Below are positions 55,270 to 64,000 of a DNA stretch of 64,000 nucleotides, one piece after another. The stretch's first letter is position 1. Each line of letters opens with the position of its first letter. The stretch covers positions 2,269,001 to 2,333,000 of the forward strand of contig NZ_AP017367.1 in assembly GCF_001548395.1 (NCBI RefSeq). The letters run 5' to 3'. Under the pieces are notes generated by a model, which did no database searches, was not told the DNA's origin, and saw only the letters and a program-made list of their open reading frames with translations. The position numbers were made by a program, and so were the translations under genes. This DNA is from Leptolyngbya sp. O-77. Its GTDB lineage: Bacteria > Cyanobacteriota > Cyanobacteriia > Elainellales > Elainellaceae.

Positions 55270-56053
55270 TGACCTGACCGTCAGCTTTGACGGGTTCAAA
55301 GCCCTCAATCATCTTAACTTCAGCCTCGATAAGGGGGAACTGCGCGTCATCATCGGCCCCAACGGTGCAGGCAAGACGACCTTTCTCGACATCATTACGG
55401 GAAAAACCAAGCCCACCGAAGGACAGGTACGATTCAAAGGTCGGAATCTGCGTCCCTACGCTGAGCATGAAATCGCGCAGATGGGCGTGGGGCGGAAGTT
55501 TCAAACGCCACGAGTGTACCTGAACCTGTCCACCCGCGAAAACCTAGAGCTAGCCGCCAACCGCCAAAAGTCCGTCATTCACACTCTATTTCGCAAGACG
55601 CTGAACGCTGAGCGGCGAACGGTGGCGGAACTGCTGGAAACCATTGGTCTGTCACACAAAGCGGACATGAAAGCGAATCTGCTGTCGCACGGCGAAAAGC
55701 AGTGGCTAGAAATTGGGATGCTGGTCGCGCAATCCCCTGATTTGCTGCTGGTGGATGAACCCGTGGCCGGACTGACGGACGAAGAAACGGAACGCACGGG
55801 TGAACTGCTTCTGTCCTTGGCGGAGAGCCACTCGATCATCGTGATCGAACATGACATGGAATTCGTTCGCCAAATTGCTAGAGGCACGGTTACGGTGCTG
55901 CACCAGGGTTCTGTCCTCTGTGAAGGCACCATCGACGAGGTGCAGTCTGACCCCCGCGTTATTGAGGTTTACCTGGGTCAAGAAATTCACGCCGACGGCC
56001 CCATTAGCCTGGAAGACACTGAGGAACTGCTAGAGGCTGTCGAAGGCGTGTAG
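55244..56053 (+). CDS. urtD: Urea ABC transporter ATPase UrtD
   Basis: 269 aa LivG-type ATPase. Walker A GPNGAGKTT near residues 37-45, ABC signature LSHGEKQWLEIGM, Walker B LLLVDEPVAGLTDEE, switch His in IVIEHDMEFVRQIA. LSHGEKQ is a variant of LSGGQ normal for UrtD. ATG 55244 is chosen because AGAGG lies seven bases before it; the TTG two codons earlier is not needed. It overlaps urtC and precedes urtE by 88 bp, a gap that contains a 15-bp tandem duplication. Confidence 0.96.
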   Translation: MNEKILEIDDLTVSFDGFKALNHLNFSLDKGELRVIIGPNGAGKTTFLDIITGKTKPTEGQVRFKGRNLRPYAEHEIAQMGVGRKFQTPRVYLNLSTRENLELAANRQKSVIHTLFRKTLNAERRTVAELLETIGLSHKADMKANLLSHGEKQWLEIGMLVAQSPDLLLVDEPVAGLTDEETERTGELLLSLAESHSIIVIEHDMEFVRQIARGTVTVLHQGSVLCEGTIDEVQSDPRVIEVYLGQEIHADGPISLEDTEELLEAVEGV

Positions 56054-56088
56054 CGCAGGAAGCAGGTGTTCCAATACGGCAATATCTT

Positions 56089-56118
56089 GTCATTCCAACT
56101 CTCGTCATTCCAACACTC
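56089..56118. repeat. 15-bp tandem duplication between urtD and urtE
   Basis: Two adjacent units, GTCATTCCAACTCTC and GTCATTCCAACACTC, in the 88-bp spacer inside the urea transport operon. Confidence 0.9.
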
Positions 56119-56141
56119 TGTTATCCTTTCCCTCTGCCATC

Positions 56142-56903
56142 ATGAGCCAAACCAACTCTGCTGTCGCCTACGAAACGCCCGCCGTTGCTGATGACGCGAT
56201 GCTCCGCGTATCGGGGCTGAATGTGTATTACGGCGAGAGTCATATTTTACGGAATGTTGATCTCACGGTGCCGCGGGGGCAGATGGTGTGCCTGATTGGG
56301 CGCAACGGCGTGGGCAAGACGACCCTGCTGAAGACCATCATGGGTCTGCTAAAGCCGCGCAGTGGGAATATCACGTTCGATGGGCGATCGCTCTTAGAAC
56401 GGACTCCCGACCAGCGGGCGCGGCTGGGCATTGGCTACGTCCCACAGGGGCGCGAGGTGATTCCCCGGCTGACGGTGCAGGAAAATCTGATCCTGGGGCG
56501 CGAAGCAAGGGCAGACAAGGCAGGACGCAGTACCAACCAGGTTCCCGACTATATCTACGACCTGTTTCCCGTCCTAAAGACCATGCTGGATCGGATGGGC
56601 GGCGACCTGTCGGGTGGGCAGCAGCAGCAGTTGGCGATCGCCCGCGCCCTCATGGGCAAGCCCAAACTCCTGGTGCTGGACGAACCCACCGAAGGCATTC
56701 AGCCCTCGATCATCCTGGATATCGAAAATGCCGTGCGCCAGATCGTTGCCTCCACAGGGATTTCGGTTCTTTTGGTGGAGCAGCATTTGCATTTCGTGCG
56801 CCAGGCCGACCGCTACTACGCTATGCAAAAGGGCGGCATTGTCGCCTCTGGCCCGACTAGCGAACTCAGTAATGACGTGATCCAGCAATTCCTGGCCGTG
56901 TAA
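56142..56903 (+). CDS. urtE: Urea ABC transporter ATPase UrtE
   Basis: 253 aa LivF-type ATPase, second nucleotide-binding subunit. Walker A GRNGVGKTT near residues 53-61, ABC signature LSGGQQQQLAIARAL, Walker B LLVLDEPTEGIQPS, switch His in VEQHLHFVRQA. An N-terminal tail of about 22 residues precedes the ATPase core (LRVSGLNVYYGESHILRNVD). Last gene of urtABCDE; a GC-rich hairpin follows at 56959. Confidence 0.97.
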   Translation: MSQTNSAVAYETPAVADDAMLRVSGLNVYYGESHILRNVDLTVPRGQMVCLIGRNGVGKTTLLKTIMGLLKPRSGNITFDGRSLLERTPDQRARLGIGYVPQGREVIPRLTVQENLILGREARADKAGRSTNQVPDYIYDLFPVLKTMLDRMGGDLSGGQQQQLAIARALMGKPKLLVLDEPTEGIQPSIILDIENAVRQIVASTGISVLLVEQHLHFVRQADRYYAMQKGGIVASGPTSELSNDVIQQFLAV

Positions 56904-56958
56904 TGACGTGTCGTGTTACGGCGCCATGTGCAACGTTCAATCTGCTGTCACCCCCCAA

Positions 56959-56984
56959 CCCCTGCTCCCAGTCGGGAGGCGGGG
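56959..56984 (+). terminator. GC-rich hairpin after urtE
   Basis: CCCC(TG)CTCCC pairs with GGGAG(GC)GGGG around an AGTC loop, with two central mismatches, 56 bp after the urtE stop. There is no U tract; it resembles the CCCCAACCCCTGCTCCC-type intergenic palindromes of cyanobacteria and may act as terminator or RNA-stabilising stem. Confidence 0.5.
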
Positions 56985-57030
56985 AGAAAGAGGGGCTTGA
57001 AGTCCCTAAGCAAACCTAAACGCTCAGCGG

Positions 57031-57354
57031 CTAATCGACTCGCTCTAGCTGCCAGAGAATCTGGTTTCCTTCGCGGCGCACGCGAGAGACGACCCAGTTG
57101 CGCCAGACCCAGTGATCGCCCCGCCCGGTGACGGCGCTGGCGTTGACATCCATCAGGTCGGCCAGTTCGGCGCTGGTGATCAGATAACCACTGCTGGCGA
57201 TCGCATCGGCCATTTGCAGCGTTTCGACAGTATTGCGAAGCTGAGCAACCCGCACCTCGCGGGGCAAGTTGTCGCTGGTATCTACGCTGGAGGGAATCGA
57301 CGAAAGATTAGAGTCCACGGTGAGTTCAGCGGAATGCGTCAGGACAGCCGACAT
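57031..57354 (-). CDS. Small conserved cyanobacterial protein, winged-helix-like
   Basis: 107 aa cytosolic protein from ATG 57354. The N-terminal third is Ser/Thr-rich and variable; the rest (REVRVAQLRNTVETLQMADA, YLITSAELADLMDVNASAVT, DHWVWRNWVVSRVRREGNQ, ILWQLERV) looks like a helix-turn-helix segment plus beta wing. Related proteins occur across filamentous cyanobacteria with no known role. No Shine-Dalgarno match. It is convergent with urtE. Confidence 0.72.
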   Translation of the reverse strand: MSAVLTHSAELTVDSNLSSIPSSVDTSDNLPREVRVAQLRNTVETLQMADAIASSGYLITSAELADLMDVNASAVTGRGDHWVWRNWVVSRVRREGNQILWQLERVD

Positions 57355-57683
57355 GCACAGCAAAGCAACAGTTCAATTCACAGCAATTCACAGCAGTTCA
57401 CAGATTTATTAAAGCACTCTCCTAGAAAGACAGATTGCAAACTGTAATGCAATGTTGAGTTTCGCTGCGAATCTAGAATGCAAACCTTCAAAAAAGCGTC
57501 CCATCTAGAGCCACGCATCGAGCGATTTCGCGCAAAAAGCGGATGCCAGACCCCTTCACATTCCGTAGCAAAATTTTGCTTGCGCCGATCAGGGGTATCT
57601 ACTACAATCGTCCATCAAGCTGTAATTTTTCCAACACGCAGCTTATCTTCACTCCCCGAAAATTTGGCCGGTTCGTCGTTTAC
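57355..57683. other. 330-bp spacer between divergent small genes
   Basis: No gene seen. Near 57371-57403 lies a triple AATTCACAGC-like duplication. The promoter of the structured leader of the next gene is expected here. Confidence 0.4.
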
Positions 57684-57845
57684 GGCATTGGTAGATGCGC
57701 CAACACCTACCAACGCCTGACCCCAAGACAGGAATAGCTGTCTCAGGGCTTTGCCTATTGTATGGCCGCCTTGAAACCTGCTTTGCGTCGTTTGGGCGGC
57801 CATCTTTTCGGGGTTTCCCTACCTCGTTTCCAAGGAGGAAACCCC
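57684..57845 (+). promoter_or_regulatory. Hairpin-rich leader of the small gene at 57848
   Basis: Four hairpins follow each other directly: GGC-A-TTGGTAG/CTACCAA-C-GCC (57684-57717), AGACAG/CTGTCT (57726-57743), ATGGCCGCC/GGCGGCCAT (57762-57803), and GGGGTTTCC/GGAAACCCC (57810-57845). The last overlaps the Shine-Dalgarno AAGGAGG, so folding would hide the ribosome site. The layout is like a riboswitch or translational attenuator, but no known class motif is seen. Confidence 0.55.
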
Positions 57846-57847
57846 AA

Positions 57848-58144
57848 ATGCTGACAGTTCAATACACCTGGTCGTCCCCATTTTCGGAGGCGACCCAGTT
57901 TTCGCTGCCCCCGCTCACCTGCGAACTGCCCCACCGTCGCCGCCTGCGCCACTGCATCATCGGCCTGCCCGAAGACGCGCAACTGGCCATCGACCGGCTG
58001 CACCTGCTCCGCTATGCCGAATGCTTCGAGTGGACCCACGCCCTGGAATTTCCGCCCCACGGCATCGTCTTCGACGGTCGCCCCGGCGAAGTGCTGCGCT
58101 ACCTGCACCGTGAAGTACGGAGTAACCCCAGCGCGAATGAGTAA
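57848..58144 (+). CDS. Conserved small cyanobacterial protein
   Basis: 98 aa, cytosolic. ATG 57848 is set by a strong AAGGAGG ten bases upstream; a longer frame from 57695 is only the leader. Recognisable blocks: LTVQYTWSSPFSEATQFSLP, LRHCIIGLPEDAQLAIDRLH, LLRYAECFEWTHALEFPP and IVFDGRPGEVLRYLHREV. I know no function or domain name. Its structured leader suggests regulation at translation start. It is convergent with gcvP. Confidence 0.75.
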   Translation: MLTVQYTWSSPFSEATQFSLPPLTCELPHRRRLRHCIIGLPEDAQLAIDRLHLLRYAECFEWTHALEFPPHGIVFDGRPGEVLRYLHREVRSNPSANE

Positions 58145-58157
58145 GAACAGATAAGGG

Positions 58158-58232
58158 CGATTTTGGGTTTTGGGTTTTGGGTTTTGGCAGGGCATTCCCT
58201 CAATCCAAAATCCAAAATCCCCAATCTAAAAT
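58158..58232. repeat. TTTTGGG/CCAAAATC palindromic intergenic repeat
   Basis: Three to four TTTTGGG units at 58158-58187 face CCAAAATCC units at 58204-58231 in inverted orientation, able to form a long imperfect hairpin between two convergent genes. The CCAATCTAAAAT part recurs at 13685-13717. It could act as bidirectional terminator. Confidence 0.7.
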
Positions 58233-58269
58233 TCCCCCATTCGATGGCGCGATGGATCTAATAATGGAT

Positions 58270-61311
<3,042 letters not shown>

Positions 61312-61591
61312 AGACAGCAGCAGAGGGTGAGTTTGAGGATAAAAATCGAAGAGAGCTTGGGAAAAGAGCCTAGAGAAACAGACCCTACCGACAGACCTTA
61401 CCGATGGACTCACGAAGACTCAGAAGCGCCGCCGAAAGACAGCCACCCAAACAGACGAGGCACTGGTTATGACGCTGCTGCTCCTGAGTTCCCATTTCTC
61501 TAAGACGTATTCTAGTAATCTTAAGGGATGTTAAGAAAATCGCCCATCGCTCCGTCGGGTCGCGGCTTGGTTCATTCGGACTCTGACTCTG

Positions 61592-61617
61592 GATCATCCG
61601 ATTGGATGATCTATTTT
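61592..61617 (+). terminator. Orphan terminator-like hairpin
   Basis: GATCATCC-GATT-GGATGATC is a perfect 8-bp stem with a tetraloop, followed by TATTTTT on the plus strand. No plus-strand gene lies just upstream, so it may end an unannotated small RNA or, on the minus strand, lie in the gcvP leader. Confidence 0.6.
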
Positions 61618-61735
61618 TCCTGGACTTGCCGATTAAATCGGTTTAGGTGAGGATAGGGAAAATTCATAGGAAAAGTTGACAACCGCAAGTCAGGAAAGCC
61701 GAACCCTGGCTGGCTTGTTCTAGTGGGTTAATGCC

Positions 61736-61765
61736 GCATTGGCTGATGTCGCACTGGCTGATGTC
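61736..61765. repeat. 15-bp tandem duplication
   Basis: Two adjacent units, GCATTGGCTGATGTC and GCACTGGCTGATGTC, 40 bp before the start of the gene at 61807. Confidence 0.9.
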
Positions 61766-61806
61766 ACGTCTAACCAGCGGACACAAGGACCCGTCAGCGG
61801 TAGGTC

Positions 61807-62535
61807 ATGAGGCACTTGGAGCAAACCATGAAAATGGCAAATAGACGGGCAAATGGGCGATTTCCCCAGGGATCGCTTCGCCAATCGCACTGGATGTCTG
61901 TTGGTGCAAGAACAGGGTTGAGCGTGGGTCTGGTTGCAGGGCTGATGGGTGGGGCGATCGCCGTCCACGCGGCTCCCCAGTCCGACGCACCCGCAGCAAC
62001 CCGCACAGCAGCGGCAGCCTCCGACGACATGACCCGTCTGCTGCTGAGCGAACCCCCGGATTTATCGCTGGCGCAACCCGGCGCAGTTTTGCCCGATCCA
62101 GGAATGATTACCGCGAACACGATTTCTCAGGAAGGACTGACGCTGCCCAGTCTGTGGTGGGTGCGTGACCAGTTTGGCGAACAGCTTTTGGAAACTTGGC
62201 TGGTCTATCCCGCCCGCGAAGACTCGCCCCAGCGGGTGGAACTCGTCGTCAACCCGCAAGTGTGGAGCATCTATAACTATATGGAGCGCTACACGTTTGT
62301 AAACCAATTTGGCGCGTCTGCCAGCACCTATGGCTACAGCACCCGCGTCTTTGACCGCCAGGGTAACCTGCTGGCGGCTTATCTGTGCAATTTTTCGGGC
62401 GTGGCATTGGGCCAGGCAGAGGGGCAGCGAGACTGCGACATTATGCTGCGTTCCGACGGGATTGCTGGGCTGACGGGTCGATCCACGCCTGCCGCGGCAA
62501 CGCCGACCACGCCTGCCGAAATTGGGCAGCGCTAG
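61807..62535 (+). CDS. Secreted conserved cyanobacterial protein
   Basis: 242 aa (or 235 aa from ATG 61828). A signal peptide is seen after a long basic N-region (TGLSVGLVAGLMGGAIAVHA, cleavage AHA-AP). The mature part has a domain of about 120 residues: LTLPSLWWVRDQFGEQLLET, WLVYPAREDSPQRVELVVNP, QVWSIYNYMERYTFVNQFG and ASTYGYSTRVFDRQGNLLAAY. The last about 30 residues are Ala/Thr/Pro-rich. I know no function; similar lumen or periplasmic proteins are common in cyanobacteria. Its last 95 bp overlap the 3' end of the convergent binding-protein gene. Confidence 0.78.
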   Translation: MRHLEQTMKMANRRANGRFPQGSLRQSHWMSVGARTGLSVGLVAGLMGGAIAVHAAPQSDAPAATRTAAAASDDMTRLLLSEPPDLSLAQPGAVLPDPGMITANTISQEGLTLPSLWWVRDQFGEQLLETWLVYPAREDSPQRVELVVNPQVWSIYNYMERYTFVNQFGASASTYGYSTRVFDRQGNLLAAYLCNFSGVALGQAEGQRDCDIMLRSDGIAGLTGRSTPAAATPTTPAEIGQR

Positions 62536-63610
62536 CGGGCGACAGCGGCAATAGAAATTCGCTTTTTTGCAAAATGGACTCGGCAGGCAGCCGTAGCTCA
62601 CGGTTTCGCAAGTCCGCAGGCAAGTCCGATGTATCCAGCGCAAAAATGGGCGATGCAGCGGCCGTTTGCAGCGACAGGCGGGTTGCAGTCTCCGGCTGCC
62701 AGCAAAAGTCGATCCACTGGGCCAGCGCAGATTCGGCGATCGCCCCCGGATTGGACTCTGTAGAGGGCGATCGCGCTGGACGCACCCACAAATCGCTAAA
62801 CAGCATCGTGCCCGACGCGGGAATCACCGCCCCAATGCGCGGGTCGCCCTGCATCACGGGCAGAATGTCGGTCGTCCAGCCCACGGCGGCCCAGGTGTCG
62901 TCGATCAGCAGCGGCTGCAAATAATCGGTAGAACTGTAGAACTTAGTCTGGCGGTCGAGGGCAGCCAGTTCATCCTGCAAATTGGGAACGGTCTCCAGGT
63001 TTGATTCATTAACCGAGCGCCCCAGTTTCTTTAGCACCAGCCCCAACACCGTGCGCGGGCTATCGGGCAGCGACAGCATTCCGGCTAGCTCCGGCCGCCA
63101 CAGGTCTGCCCAGTCTTGGGGTTGCCAGCCCAGGGGGTCTAGCTTATCCCTGCGAAAGGCGATCGCCACGCTGCCCCAGCGGTAGGGCGCACCCCACACC
63201 AGACCCGTAGCGCTCAGCGCACCCTGGCGATCGCGCGTTACCAAATCCTGCCAGGGCTTGGGCACGCGCTCCCAGCCGGGAATAGACGACATCTCCAGCG
63301 GCTGAATCAGCTTTTGCTGGATCGCCTCCGTTAGCCACGCATCACCCATTGTTACCAAGTCGGCCGTCTGCGACGACTCCACCGTTTGCCAGGTTTGCAA
63401 CTGCTCAAAGATGCTGGCAAGCTGCGGACGGGGCACAAAGCTGAGCGGCAGCGGTTGCCTCAGGGCGCTGCGAAATGCCTTCAAGACCTGCGGCGGCACC
63501 GAGTCTTCGAGAAACAACACCCGCAGCCCGTTGTCGCGGCGGCGACATCCGCCCAGCAGGGCCGCAAGCGCTACACTGCCAGAGCCAATGAGGAGCGATC
63601 GCCGCTTCAT
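62441..63610 (-). CDS. Extracellular solute-binding protein (polyamine/iron-type, PotD-like)
   Basis: 389 aa. A lipoprotein signal (RRSLLIGSGSVALAALLGGC-RR) anchors it to the membrane facing the periplasm. The fold is that of PotD/FbpA-like binding proteins (LRVLFLEDSVPPQVLKAFRS, ADLVTMGDAWLTEAIQQKLI, GLVWGAPYRWGSVAIAFRRD, DDTWAAVGWTTDILPVM). The ligand could be a polyamine, thiamine-like or iron compound. No transporter partner is adjacent. ATG 63610 start. The C-terminus, SALPRQAWIDPSA onward, overlaps the opposite gene. Confidence 0.88.
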   Translation of the reverse strand: MKRRSLLIGSGSVALAALLGGCRRRDNGLRVLFLEDSVPPQVLKAFRSALRQPLPLSFVPRPQLASIFEQLQTWQTVESSQTADLVTMGDAWLTEAIQQKLIQPLEMSSIPGWERVPKPWQDLVTRDRQGALSATGLVWGAPYRWGSVAIAFRRDKLDPLGWQPQDWADLWRPELAGMLSLPDSPRTVLGLVLKKLGRSVNESNLETVPNLQDELAALDRQTKFYSSTDYLQPLLIDDTWAAVGWTTDILPVMQGDPRIGAVIPASGTMLFSDLWVRPARSPSTESNPGAIAESALAQWIDFCWQPETATRLSLQTAAASPIFALDTSDLPADLRNRELRLPAESILQKSEFLLPLSPASAAQFRQAWSALPRQAWIDPSAQQSRRNAA

Positions 63611-63953
63611 GTTGATCAGGGGTAGGAGGGTATAGATAGAGGGTTGGACTCAAGAAACCAGTTGTTTCAGGATGTTAGCAGAATGTCAGGTATCCGTCGC
63701 CTCCCCACGAGTCAGAGAGCGATCGCCCCTTTTATCGTTTCGAGCGAGGATTGCAGCCCACTGCTGCCAACGTAGCGTTCCGAGTAGCGTTCCGACAGCG
63801 CTAATTCTTATGAAACTGGCAGAATCTTGCGGGCAATTCTTAGACATCAGGTGGACTGCAAAACGCAAGTCAGATCAATCCTCCCGATTGCGCCGATAGA
63901 TAAAATAGAAAGGAGTAGGGAATAAGAAAAGGACGGTCTTAAATTTTGGAGGA
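63611..63953. other. 343-bp spacer near the window end
   Basis: No gene seen. A GTAGCGTTCCGA duplication lies at 63772-63795. The region is the divergent promoter area for the binding-protein gene and the partial gene at the window end. Confidence 0.4.
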
Positions 63954-64000
63954 ATGCCTGCCTCCTCTAAACCGACTGGTGTACCTTTTACTCATACGTC
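63954..64000 (+). CDS. Start of a gene cut by the window end
   Basis: ATG at 63954 directly after GGAGGA, reading MPASSKPTGVPFTHT before the window stops. Too short to identify. The good ribosome-binding site makes a real start likely, although the spacing is tight. Confidence 0.45.
   Translation, partial: MPASSKPTGVPFTHT

Larger units (their letters stand above)
61312..61806. other. 495-bp spacer upstream of gcvP
   Basis: No supported gene. It contains a perfect 8-bp hairpin followed by a T-run (61592-61617) and a 15-bp tandem duplication (61736-61765). Confidence 0.5.

Overview
The window reads as a chromosome segment of a filamentous, probably Leptolyngbya-like cyanobacterium. The evidence is the very frequent HIP1 octamer GCGATCGC, an NDH-1 gene pair (ndhF, ndhD), a PsbV2-type cytochrome, a cyanobacterial FurA-type regulator, the ftsQ-ftsZ arrangement, GlgA of the cyanobacterial type, a urea transporter operon with an NtcA-type promoter, and many cyanobacteria-only hypothetical families. 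The genus is an inference from gene style only. Almost everything is chromosomal housekeeping; the only recognisable mobile element is one degenerate insertion sequence.

Layout. 0-10 kb: FHA-fused class A penicillin-binding protein, thiD, a Cache/HAMP histidine kinase, and a GH5-RTX glycosidase translationally coupled to a MOSC protein. 10-20 kb: ABC-2 permease, rpmI-rplT, an amino-acid-type binding protein, a GmhB-like phosphatase, a five-repeat SH3b protein, a PAS-GAF-GAF histidine kinase, a low-molecular-weight tyrosine phosphatase, tRNA-Arg(CCG) and psbV2. 20-31 kb: SRPBCC protein, glgA, a frameshifted IS, cysA, a lipoprotein, ftsQ and ftsZ. 31-39 kb: upp, small membrane proteins, fur with a palindromic leader, a broken ndhD, and ndhF. 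39-46 kb: a 1.46-kb gene-free stretch with a candidate structured RNA, a C-terminal processing protease, an RTX 5'-nucleotidase, moaE and a frameshifted diguanylate cyclase. 46-57 kb: a TAXI binding protein, ureG, a KefF/KefB-like pair and urtABCDE, so urea uptake and urease maturation lie close together. 57-64 kb: small hypothetical genes, one with a hairpin-rich leader, gcvP, two convergent overlapping genes, and the first codons of a gene that runs off the end.

Two window-wide patterns stand out. First, at least eight unrelated loci carry short tandem duplications whose unit is exactly 15 bp (others are 12 bp). They lie in spacers, at gene ends, on the 3' end of a tRNA gene, and in frame inside two proteins. 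The unit sequences are not related to one another, so this looks like a local duplication process and not a dispersed element. Second, ndhD, urtA, the GGDEF gene and the IS transposase are each broken by small indels that mostly lie in homopolymer runs. This could be sequencing error or genuine decay, and affects how those genes should be annotated. I found no CRISPR array, prophage, restriction system or biosynthetic cluster.
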